From the NCBI GenBank assembly GCA_027452165.1, contig DAIDGX010000023.1:62001-126000 (forward strand): DNA of 64,000 bases, written 5' to 3'. Positions within the stretch are counted from its first letter, which is position 1, and every line of letters begins with the position of its first letter. Both the position numbers and the translations under genes were made by a program. This document shows positions 9,031-16,275 of the stretch, in pieces. Below the pieces are notes generated by a model that was given only the letters and a program-made list of their open reading frames with translations, searched no databases and was not told where the DNA came from. The DNA comes from Vulcanimicrobiota bacterium (lineage in GTDB: Bacteria > Vulcanimicrobiota > Vulcanimicrobiia > Vulcanimicrobiales > Vulcanimicrobiaceae).

Positions 9031-10381
9031 ATTAACATTCGTAGGCGCCGCCGGCACCGTCACCGGCAGCAAACACCTGCTTGCCGTCGACGGCAAGCAT
9101 ATCTTCGTCGATTGCGGCATGTTCCAAGGCGTCACCGATGTGCGCTCACTCAACGACGTGCCGCTTCCGGTCGCGGCGGACGACATCGACGCGGTCATCG
9201 TCACCCATGGCCACCTCGATCATGTCGGCTACCTGCCCAAACTCGTGCGCGACGGCTTCTCCGGGCCGATCTATTGCACGCCGCCGACCGAAGCCGTGCT
9301 CGGCGTCGTACTGGACGACTCGGCGCATCTCCAGCAAGAGCTGCAAGAGCGCGGCTATCAGCACCAGCGTCCATACGCACCGCCGATGTACTACGATCAG
9401 CGCGACGTCGATCGCACCAAGCGCCACGTACGCGCGGTGCCGTACCATCAAGAGTTCGATGTAGCGGGCGTGGTGAAGGCTTCGTACGCCAACGCCGGGC
9501 ACATCATCGGCTCGGCGTTCGTCACGTTGCAGATCGAGGGCCGGCGCGTGGTCTTCTCGGGCGACCTCGGACGCTACGGACGCCCGCTCCTGGACGACCC
9601 CGAACCGATCGGCGCGGTTGACGACATCGTCTGCGAATCAACCTACGGAGATCGCGTCCATCCGCCACAACCGCTCGCCGATCTGCGTACCGCGCTCGAT
9701 TCCGCCATCGCACGCGGTGGCGCGATCGTGATTCCCGCCTTCGCGATCGAACGCTCGCAAGATATCCTGCTCGCGATTGCGACGCTCCAGCAACAAGATC
9801 CGCAACTGGCACGGATTCCCGTGCACCTCGATAGCCCGATGGCCGAGAGGGTGGATGACATCTTCGAACGCTTTCCCGGCGCCCACAAGACGATCGCGGG
9901 CGACACGCCCGCGACGCCGTTCGGCGTGCAGAACTTTCACGCGCACCGGACGACCGACGAATCGAAGGCGCTCAATCACGTAGCGGGGCCGCACATCATC
10001 ATCTCGGCAAGCGGCATGGCATCCGGCGGACGCATCTTGCATCACCTCTACAACCACCTTGCCGACCCCAAGGCGACCATTATTTTTCCCGGCTATCAAA
10101 GTGCGGGGACGCTCGGTTACTATCTAACGCACGGCGCGCACACGATCCACCTCTACGGCGACAGCCTGCCGGTGCGCGCGCAGATTCTTCACCTCGAGGG
10201 CTTTAGCGCGCATGCCGACCAAAACGAACTCAAGCGTTGGCTCGGCACCGCCACCGGATCGCCGCATCTCTATGCGGTACATGGCGAAGCGGAATCGGCC
10301 GCGGCGCTCGCCGCGATCGCCCGCACCGCGTTCGGTTGGAAAGCCGACGTCGCCCATCGCGGCAACACGGTAACGCTATGA
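9023..10381 (+). CDS. MBL-fold hydrolase with beta-CASP and RMMBL domains (RNA-processing type)
   Basis: 452 residues. Zinc motif THGHLDHVG near residue 66, further metal-binding His in AGHIIGSAF, then a beta-CASP domain, and the C-terminal RMMBL motif GFSAHADQNELKRWL. This layout is that of bacterial CPSF-73/Ysh1-like nucleases, which cut RNA. The GTG start overlaps the upstream gene, and the stop overlaps the ATG of ltaE (ATGA). Specific RNA targets are unknown; DNA or another phosphodiester substrate is possible. Confidence 0.9.
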   Translation: MAELTFVGAAGTVTGSKHLLAVDGKHIFVDCGMFQGVTDVRSLNDVPLPVAADDIDAVIVTHGHLDHVGYLPKLVRDGFSGPIYCTPPTEAVLGVVLDDSAHLQQELQERGYQHQRPYAPPMYYDQRDVDRTKRHVRAVPYHQEFDVAGVVKASYANAGHIIGSAFVTLQIEGRRVVFSGDLGRYGRPLLDDPEPIGAVDDIVCESTYGDRVHPPQPLADLRTALDSAIARGGAIVIPAFAIERSQDILLAIATLQQQDPQLARIPVHLDSPMAERVDDIFERFPGAHKTIAGDTPATPFGVQNFHAHRTTDESKALNHVAGPHIIISASGMASGGRILHHLYNHLADPKATIIFPGYQSAGTLGYYLTHGAHTIHLYGDSLPVRAQILHLEGFSAHADQNELKRWLGTATGSPHLYAVHGEAESAAALAAIARTAFGWKADVAHRGNTVTL

Positions 10382-11409
10382 AGAGTCGCAGCTTCGCAAG
10401 TGACAATAACGCCCCCGTCGCGCCGGAGATCATGCAGGCGATCCTCGATGCGAACGTGGGCGACGCGGTCGGATACGGCGACGACGCGTGGACCCGTCGC
10501 GCGGTCGCCCAGTTCAAGCGCCACTTCGGCGACGATACCGACGTCTATTTCGCCTTCAACGGCACCGGCGCCAACGTGGTCGCGCTCAGTTGCGCCGTCA
10601 AGCCGTGGGAGGCCGTGCTGGCACCCGCGACAGCGCACATTCAAACCGACGAATGCGGCGCATTCGAACGCTTCACCGGATCGAAAGTGATTCCGATCGC
10701 CACGCGCGACGGCAAGCTGCGCATCCCCGACCTCGAACCTTACCTCTTGGGCGGACACGGCGAGCACTTCCCGCAACCGCGGGTCGTGACGGTCTCGATG
10801 ACGACCGAGTACGGCGATGTGTACGAGATCGAGGAGTTGCGCGCACTCTGCGACTACGCGCACGGGAAAGGGCTGATCGTCCACATCGATGGTGCCCGCA
10901 TATCGAACGCCGCCGCAGCACTGGGCTCGACGCCGCGCGAGATCACGCGCGAGGTGGGCGTGGATATCCTCACCTTCGGCGGCACGAAGAACGGCCTGAT
11001 GGGCGGTGAAGCGATCTGCTTCTTCCGGCCCGAACTCAGCGAACGCGCGATGCCCTTCGCACGTAAACAGGGCATGCAACTCGCCTCCAAGATGCGCTAT
11101 GTCGCCGCGCAGTTCGATGCGTTGCTCGCCGAGGATCGATGGCTCCGCTATGCATCGCACGCAAACGCGATGGCGCAGCGCTTGCTCGCCGGCGTGCGCG
11201 ACGTTCCAGGGGTCCAGATCACGCGGCCCGTGCGGGCGAACGCGATCTTCGCCGTGATGCAACGCGAGGCGATCGCTCGCGCTCGAGAGGCGTTCTTTTT
11301 CTACACCTTCGACGAAGCCAAGCCCGAGGTACGCTGGATGACGCATTGGGCTACGGCCGAAGCCGATATCGACGCCTTCGTGGCAGCGATCCGCGCGGCA
11401 AGCGTCTGA
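10378..11409 (+). CDS. ltaE: Low-specificity L-threonine aldolase
   Basis: 343 residues, fold-type I PLP enzyme cleaving L-threonine or allo-threonine to glycine and acetaldehyde. Seen: SDNNAPVAPEIMQAI at the N-terminus, VHIDGARISNAAAALG with the PLP-pyridine Asp, and TFGGTKNGLMGGEA with the PLP lysine. The ATG at 10378 overlaps the previous stop codon. The frame is open about 140 bp further upstream, but that part lies inside the hydrolase gene. The glycine made could feed ThiO. Confidence 0.92.
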   Translation: MKSRSFASDNNAPVAPEIMQAILDANVGDAVGYGDDAWTRRAVAQFKRHFGDDTDVYFAFNGTGANVVALSCAVKPWEAVLAPATAHIQTDECGAFERFTGSKVIPIATRDGKLRIPDLEPYLLGGHGEHFPQPRVVTVSMTTEYGDVYEIEELRALCDYAHGKGLIVHIDGARISNAAAALGSTPREITREVGVDILTFGGTKNGLMGGEAICFFRPELSERAMPFARKQGMQLASKMRYVAAQFDALLAEDRWLRYASHANAMAQRLLAGVRDVPGVQITRPVRANAIFAVMQREAIARAREAFFFYTFDEAKPEVRWMTHWATAEADIDAFVAAIRAASV

Positions 11410-11410
11410 C

Positions 11411-12520
11411 ATGCGCGCACCCGTTGCCCTCCTGGCGGCGTGCCTTGCCTTCGCGGGCATCGCTGCCTGCAAGGCGCGAACGCCGCCCGGGCCTCGGCAG
11501 GTCGTATGGCTTTGCCGTCCGGGAACACCGAACGATCCGTGCGCTGGAGATCACACGGCCAAGAAGGCGCGCCGGTTCGACTGCTTTTACGCCTATCCGA
11601 CCGTTAGCACCGAAGCGGCCTTGAACGCTAGCTTGCGTATCGAACCGCAACAGCTACGCGCCGCGCGCCTTCAAGCGGAGCCATTCTCGAGCGTATGCCG
11701 CGTTTGGGCACCGATGTATCGACAGGTGACACTCGCCGCCATGAGGTCGGGAGAGGCCGCAAACCGAGCGATCGACCGCATCGCATTCGCGAGTCTCGCG
11801 GAAGCATGGAACGACTACGTCTCCCATCACAACCACGGGCGGCCCGTCGTGTTCATCGGGCATTCGCAGGGATCGCAGATGCTGATCACCCTGCTCCAGC
11901 GCTCTGTCGATGACGACCCTGCGCTACGCGCACGCATGGTTTCGGCCATCTTGCTCGGAGGAAACGTCAAGGTTCTCAAGGGCTCACTGAGCGGCGGAAG
12001 CTTTATGCATATACCACTCTGCCGCGCGGTCGGTCAAACCGGGTGCGTGATTGCATACTCCACGTTCGACGGTGTACCGGCACCCGCGAGCTTCTTTGGG
12101 ATTCCCGGTCAGGGACTCATTCCGACTGCGAGCCACGCGCCGCTTGCGCGCGAGGCGATTGCCTGCACCAATCCTGCAGCCCTCGCTGGCGGGCGCGCAC
12201 CACTCGTCTCGCAGATGGGCTCCGTAACGATTCGTGGTCTCTTTCTGGCACGCTGCCGTAGGGACGCAACGGCGACCTGGCTTGACGTGCAGCGCAATCC
12301 AGCCTACAGCGGCCGCGTCCCGCGCATTCCCCGAAGCTCACCGCGTATGGGCTTGCACCGCATCGATCTCAACATCGCGCTCGGAAATCTCCTCGACGAC
12401 GTTCGCGCCCAAGAGCGCACCTATCTGTCGCGCGAGAACGATACGCGCGAACGCGCCGCGCGCCGTTCGAAGAACAGGATCGGGGCGTCGTTGTATGTCG
12501 CGCGATCGAAGCACCGATAG
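11411..12520 (+). CDS. DUF3089 alpha/beta-hydrolase-like lipoprotein
   Basis: 369 residues. The N-terminus LLAACLAFAGIAAC ends in a lipobox Cys, so it is probably an exported lipoprotein. DCFYAYPTVS, VWAPMYRQVT and the nucleophile elbow FIGHSQGSQM match DUF3089, an uncharacterised serine-hydrolase family. It starts 1 bp after ltaE. The last 100 nt overlap, tail to tail, the 3' end of the GNAT gene on the other strand; the C-terminal 33 residues are basic and low in homology, so the overlap may come from loss of an earlier stop codon. Confidence 0.85.
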   Translation: MRAPVALLAACLAFAGIAACKARTPPGPRQVVWLCRPGTPNDPCAGDHTAKKARRFDCFYAYPTVSTEAALNASLRIEPQQLRAARLQAEPFSSVCRVWAPMYRQVTLAAMRSGEAANRAIDRIAFASLAEAWNDYVSHHNHGRPVVFIGHSQGSQMLITLLQRSVDDDPALRARMVSAILLGGNVKVLKGSLSGGSFMHIPLCRAVGQTGCVIAYSTFDGVPAPASFFGIPGQGLIPTASHAPLAREAIACTNPAALAGGRAPLVSQMGSVTIRGLFLARCRRDATATWLDVQRNPAYSGRVPRIPRSSPRMGLHRIDLNIALGNLLDDVRAQERTYLSRENDTRERAARRSKNRIGASLYVARSKHR

Positions 12521-12984
12521 CCAACCTTCTCCACGACGGCGCGCGACGGCATGTTCTCGGGAACGATGATGCACACCGCTCGTTCGTACGTGAGGTGCAG
12601 ATCGCCCCAGGCCGTAACCGCGTGGGCCGCTTCGCTCGCATAGCCGCGGCCATGGTACGCCGATGCAAGCGCAAACCCGAATTCGGGCACGCCGCGCATC
12701 GAAGGCGCGATCGCGCGTTTGAAGTCGGCAAACCCAATCTCGCCCACGAACGCGCCGCTCTCGCGATCTTCCATCAGCCAATAGCCGAAGCCGAGCAGCG
12801 CCCAGGCTCCGGCGTATCCCAGCAGGCGCGCCCACGTCTGCTGCTCGCTCGAGGGCTTGCCGCCGATGTACCGGGTGACGATGGGATCGCCCCACATAGC
12901 AACGCACGCTGCGAGATCCTCGGCGCGGTGGGCGCGTAAGCGCAGGCGTTCCGTCTCAATGACGGGCGCGTTCACGACGCGCAT
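12421..12984 (-). CDS. GNAT family N-acetyltransferase (RimJ/RimL type)
   Basis: 187 residues from ATG at 12984. TERLRLRAHRAEDLAACVAM is the RimJ-like N-terminus, YHGRGYASEAAHAVTAW carries the acetyl-CoA pyrophosphate-binding Q/RxxGxA-like loop, and VPENMPSRAVVEKVGYR is the C-terminal GNAT signature. An upstream extension in the same frame lies inside senB and is not homologous. The start overlaps the senB stop by 13 nt, so it is translated with senB. Whether it acts on a selenium metabolite or is a general acetyltransferase cannot be told. Confidence 0.85.
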   Translation of the reverse strand: MRVVNAPVIETERLRLRAHRAEDLAACVAMWGDPIVTRYIGGKPSSEQQTWARLLGYAGAWALLGFGYWLMEDRESGAFVGEIGFADFKRAIAPSMRGVPEFGFALASAYHGRGYASEAAHAVTAWGDLHLTYERAVCIIVPENMPSRAVVEKVGYRCFDRATYNDAPILFFERRAARSRVSFSRDR

Positions 12985-13934
12985 GCCGAGTCGATGACGC
13001 CAAGCAACAATCGACGTTCGCGCGCCGGCGCGACGAGCGGCTTCAACCGGCGTACGTGGGCGCACAGCCTCCGCAGAAACGCGCCATCCTCGATGCAGCG
13101 TGCCATCAGGCGCGCGCACGCGCGCGTGTCGCCGACCGCATAGTACCCCGGATAGGACGCGCCAAGGATACCGCGGTTTCCCGAGATGCGCGAAGCGATC
13201 ACCGGGACACCGGCGGCGATCGCCTCGCTGAGCACGTTCGCGCCGCCTTCCATCCGCGAGCTCAACACGAGCGCCGTGCTGCTGGCGAGTACACGTACCG
13301 CGCGCGCATGTGAGAGCTCCCCAAGGTAACGGTAACGGGGATCGCGCACGGCGATCCGATAAGCGGCACGCAGATAGCGTTCGTCGAGTGCGGCTCCCGC
13401 CTGAACCACGCGGATCGGCGCATCATGCGCGAATTCGCGCAAGGCATAGGCGGCTCGCAGGGGATCTTTCTCGACCCGCAAGTGACCAAGCACGCAGAAT
13501 TGCGCGCGCCGGCCTACACCCGCAACGGCGCGACGCCGCGGTGGCGGCGTTGCCGACTGCACGATCGGCGTAACTTTGGCGCGCAGACGCGGCGGAATGC
13601 GCGATAGCGCGTCGGGTTGCAGCGTGACGATCCGCGTGGCGAGTTCGAGTACCCGCTGTGCGCGCTTCGAACGCGCGAGGTCACGATAGATGTCGGTTCC
13701 GGTTAGCACGGCAATGATTGGGCGCTCGGGGTACGCGCGCGCAAACGCGCGCACGGAAGTTGCGCTCTTGCGTGCGTGGAGCGCGATCAGCATATCGAGC
13801 GGCTCACCGCTCCACAACGGTAGCATCCGGACACGGTGGCCGGCAGAACGCAGAAACGCCGCATAGCGCTGCGCCGTTTGCACGTTCCCCGTGCGGCGCG
13901 TCGCGGCCGTTGGTGAGACGATGCCGATGCGCAC
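12972..13934 (-). CDS. senB: Selenosugar synthase SenB (TIGR04348-type glycosyltransferase)
   Basis: 320 residues from GTG at 13934. In the described sen pathway SenB couples selenophosphate to a UDP-sugar to make a selenosugar. The N-terminus RIGIVSPTAATRRTGN, then LLWxGEP-like and MLIALHARKSATSV, AVLTGTDIYRDL and IVTLQPDALSRIP match the TIGR04348 family as I recall it; the second half is a GT4-like domain with EGGANVLSEAIAAGVPVIAS. A longer frame to 14210 exists but lies inside senA. It is divergent from senA with 36 bp between start codons and translationally coupled to the GNAT gene. An ordinary GT4 glycosyltransferase is the alternative, but the pairing with senA and selD makes SenB strongly favoured. 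Confidence 0.9.
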   Translation of the reverse strand: MRIGIVSPTAATRRTGNVQTAQRYAAFLRSAGHRVRMLPLWSGEPLDMLIALHARKSATSVRAFARAYPERPIIAVLTGTDIYRDLARSKRAQRVLELATRIVTLQPDALSRIPPRLRAKVTPIVQSATPPPRRRAVAGVGRRAQFCVLGHLRVEKDPLRAAYALREFAHDAPIRVVQAGAALDERYLRAAYRIAVRDPRYRYLGELSHARAVRVLASSTALVLSSRMEGGANVLSEAIAAGVPVIASRISGNRGILGASYPGYYAVGDTRACARLMARCIEDGAFLRRLCAHVRRLKPLVAPARERRLLLGVIDSACAS

Positions 13935-13947
13935 AAGAGTTTGATTT

Positions 13948-13967
13948 CGTGGCGTAGAAGCGCCACG
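13948..13967. promoter_or_regulatory. Inverted repeat between senB and senA starts
   Basis: A perfect 7-bp inverted repeat (CGTGGCG and CGCCACG, 6-nt spacer) fills most of the 36-bp gap between the divergent start codons of senB and senA. It could be an operator controlling both genes or a hairpin in the senA leader. No Shine-Dalgarno sequence is visible before the senA ATG. Function is inferred from position only. Confidence 0.4.
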
Positions 13968-13970
13968 CCT

Positions 13971-15221
13971 ATGAGCGCGCTCGATCTTCGCGCCGCCCTG
14001 TGCGACGCGCGGGCGCGGACTCTCGGCTACGTTAGCGATCTGCGCGACGAGCAACTCGACGTTCCGCTCGCGGCGACCGTGAACCCGATGCTCTGGGAAC
14101 TCGGCCACGTCGCCTATTTTGCCGAGTTTTGGACCTCGCGCACGCTCTCGAACAGACGGCCGATCCGCGACGACGGCGATCGCCTCTACGATTCCGCGCG
14201 CATCGCGCACGATGACCGATGGTCGCTACCGCTGCCCGATCGTGCGGGAACGCTCGCCTATCTCGACGAGCAACTCGCGCGCACGCTTGCGGATCTCACC
14301 AGCGATCCGAGCGCATCCGCCGCCTACCTCCATCGCCTTGCGCTCCACCATGAGGACATGCACGGCGAAGCGATCGTGTACACGCGCCAAGGGCTCGCGT
14401 ACCCGCAGCCCAGCCTTCCCGAACACCACGCCGCGCCGCAGGGTAGGCCCACGGGCGAGCACGTAGCGATTCCCAGCGGCACCTACCGCATCGGTGCTCG
14501 ACCGAGCGACGCATTCGTCTTCGATAACGAGAAGTGGGAGCACGACGTGCATCTCGCGTCTTACGCGATCGCACGCGAGCCGGTGACGAACGCCGAGTAC
14601 GCCCGCTTCGTTGACGCGGGCGGCTACGCGAACGCGATCTATTGGAGCAGCGAGGGTCGCGCATGGCTGCGTGAGTCCGGGGCACGGCATCCGCTCTACT
14701 GGCGCCGTCACGAAGGCGGCTGGGAGCGCCGTTCGTTCGACCGCTGGCTGCCGCTCGCGCCGCACGAACCCGCCGTTAACGTGAACTACTTCGAGGCAGA
14801 AGCCTACTGTGCGTTTGCCGGCAAGCGCTTGCCGAGCGAAGCGGAGTGGGAAGTTGCCGCAACCGGCGGCTCGCGGCGCACCTATCCGTGGGGCGAAGCT
14901 GCGCCGACACCCGAACTCGCAAACCTCGACGGCTGGTATGGCGAGCTCACCGAGGTCGGCGCCCTTCCCGCAGGCGAGAGCCCTTTCGGCGCGCGCGACA
15001 TGCTCGGCAACGTGTGGGAGTGGACGGCGACCCCCTTCGGTCCGTATCCCGGCTTTGCGCCGGATCCGTACCGCGAATACTCCGAGCCGTGGTTCGGCGA
15101 TCATCAGGTGCTGCGAGGCGGCGCGTGGAGCACGCGCGCGCGCATGGTCACTACCCGCTGGAGAAACTTCTATCGCCCGCAACGGCGGGACATCTTAACG
15201 GGGTTTCGGACGTGTGAGTAG
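13971..15221 (+). CDS. senA: Selenoneine synthase SenA (EgtB-like non-haem iron enzyme)
   Basis: 416 residues. An N-terminal DinB-like domain holds the iron ligands: NPMLWELGHVAYFAEFW (first His) and ALHHEDMHGEAIVYTRQ (HxxxH). A C-terminal formylglycine-generating-enzyme-like domain follows, with LPSEAEWEVAAT, MLGNVWEWTATPF, VLRGGAWSTR and RNFYRPQRRDI. EgtB joins gamma-Glu-Cys or Cys to hercynine; SenA joins a selenosugar. HEDMH followed by EAxxYTxQ and the adjacent senB and selD favour SenA over EgtB. ATG at 13971 is chosen; an in-frame upstream ATG at 13941 would leave only 6 bp to senB. A hercynine-forming EgtD is not in this window and must come from elsewhere. The end overlaps selD by 8 nt. 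Confidence 0.88.
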   Translation: MSALDLRAALCDARARTLGYVSDLRDEQLDVPLAATVNPMLWELGHVAYFAEFWTSRTLSNRRPIRDDGDRLYDSARIAHDDRWSLPLPDRAGTLAYLDEQLARTLADLTSDPSASAAYLHRLALHHEDMHGEAIVYTRQGLAYPQPSLPEHHAAPQGRPTGEHVAIPSGTYRIGARPSDAFVFDNEKWEHDVHLASYAIAREPVTNAEYARFVDAGGYANAIYWSSEGRAWLRESGARHPLYWRRHEGGWERRSFDRWLPLAPHEPAVNVNYFEAEAYCAFAGKRLPSEAEWEVAATGGSRRTYPWGEAAPTPELANLDGWYGELTEVGALPAGESPFGARDMLGNVWEWTATPFGPYPGFAPDPYREYSEPWFGDHQVLRGGAWSTRARMVTTRWRNFYRPQRRDILTGFRTCE

Positions 15222-16257
15222 AGAGGATCTGCATCGGCTGACGCACTTGTCCTCGTGCGCGGGTTGAGCCGCCAAGATGGACGCCGGCGTCCTCGCGCAA
15301 GTCTTGCGCGATCTACCTCCGATCGATGACCCAAACGTGCTCGTCGGCACCTCGACCGCCGACGACGCGGGCGTGTATCGACTTCGCGACGATCTCGCCC
15401 TCGTGCAGACCGTCGATTTCTTCACGCCCATCGTCGATGACCCATACACGTTCGGTGCGATCGCTGCGGCAAACTCGATCTCCGATGTGTACGCGATGGG
15501 CGGACGCCCGATCAGCGCGCTCGCCATTGCGGCATTTCCAGAAGCGATGGATCCGCAAACGATCGGGGCGATTTTACGCGGCGGTGCCGAAAAGGCGCGC
15601 GAAGCGGGGATCAACATCATCGGTGGCCACACGATCAAAGATGACGAACCCAAATACGGTCTTGCCGTCACCGGCGTGATCCACCCCGAACGCATTTTGC
15701 GAAACTCGACCGCGCAACCGGGCGACGTGCTCTTGCTGACGAAGCCGCTCGGCACCGGCATCCTCACGACCGCCCGGCGTAGCGACCGTATCGACGACGC
15801 AGCGCTCGCCGAAGCAATCTCCGCGATGGTCACCCTCAACCGCGGCGCGGCCGAGGCCTTCGAGCATTGTGCGATCCACGCGGCGACCGACGTCACCGGG
15901 TTCGGCCTGCTCGGCCATCTGCGCGAGATGGTTGCCGGCGCACGCGCCGGCGCCGAGATTCACGCCCACCGCGTGCCGTACCTTGCCGGCGCCCTCGAGC
16001 TTGCACGCGAGAACGTTGTGCCCGGCGGCACGAAGACCAACCTGCGCAATGCGCTAGAAACGGGAACGCGCTTCGACGGCGACGTCGAAGCGGCGCTCCA
16101 CCTGCTCCTCGCCGATGCACAAACCTCGGGCGGTTTGCTGGTCGCGGTCGCGCCGGCCGATGCGATGCGCTACGTTCAACAAGCCGCCGCACGCGGTGTG
16201 CGTGCGGCGGAGATCGGCGTGATCACGAGCGAGCCGGGGATTCGGGTGCGCGCGTAG
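15214..16257 (+). CDS. selD: Selenide, water dikinase SelD/SenC, selenocysteine-containing
   Basis: Makes selenophosphate from selenide and ATP, for Sec-tRNA and, here, selenosugar synthesis. Read from GTG at 15214, which overlaps the senA stop, the frame gives 347 residues with an in-frame TGA at 15265-15267 (residue 18). The context LTHLSSCAG-TGA-AAKM matches the SelD active-site loop, where Cys or Sec is followed by the essential Lys (residue 21). Further motifs: DPNVLVGTSTADDAG, VQTVDFFTPIVDDPYTFG, GGHTIKDDEPKYG and ATDVTGFGLLGHL. Starting instead at the ATG at 15277 would delete the catalytic loop. GGGG lies 8 nt before the GTG. A SECIS-like hairpin follows the UGA. Position after senA makes it the SenC of the cluster. 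Confidence 0.93.
15279..15292 (+). other. Putative bacterial SECIS hairpin in selD
   Basis: GGACG and CGTCC pair perfectly around a CCGG loop (or a 6-bp stem with a 2-nt loop). The stem starts 11 nt after the UGA at 15265-15267 and the loop GG lies 19-20 nt downstream, within the spacing of known bacterial SECIS elements such as fdhF, whose apical loop GG binds SelB. This is inferred from geometry; no fold was computed. Confidence 0.6.
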
Positions 16258-16266
16258 CGCGCACCC
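16244..16266. terminator. Bidirectional hairpin at the selD/permease junction
   Basis: A perfect 10-bp stem (GGGTGCGCGC and GCGCGCACCC) with a GTA loop spans the selD stop codon TAG and lies between the convergent selD and permease genes. It has no T-run on either side, so if it terminates it does so as a G+C-rich intrinsic hairpin or mainly blocks read-through. Confidence 0.5.
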
Positions 16267-16275
16267 TCCGCTTGG

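Noticed and set aside
15277-16257. selD starting at ATG 15277
   Set aside because: It would lack the catalytic loop, which is encoded just upstream across an in-frame UGA.
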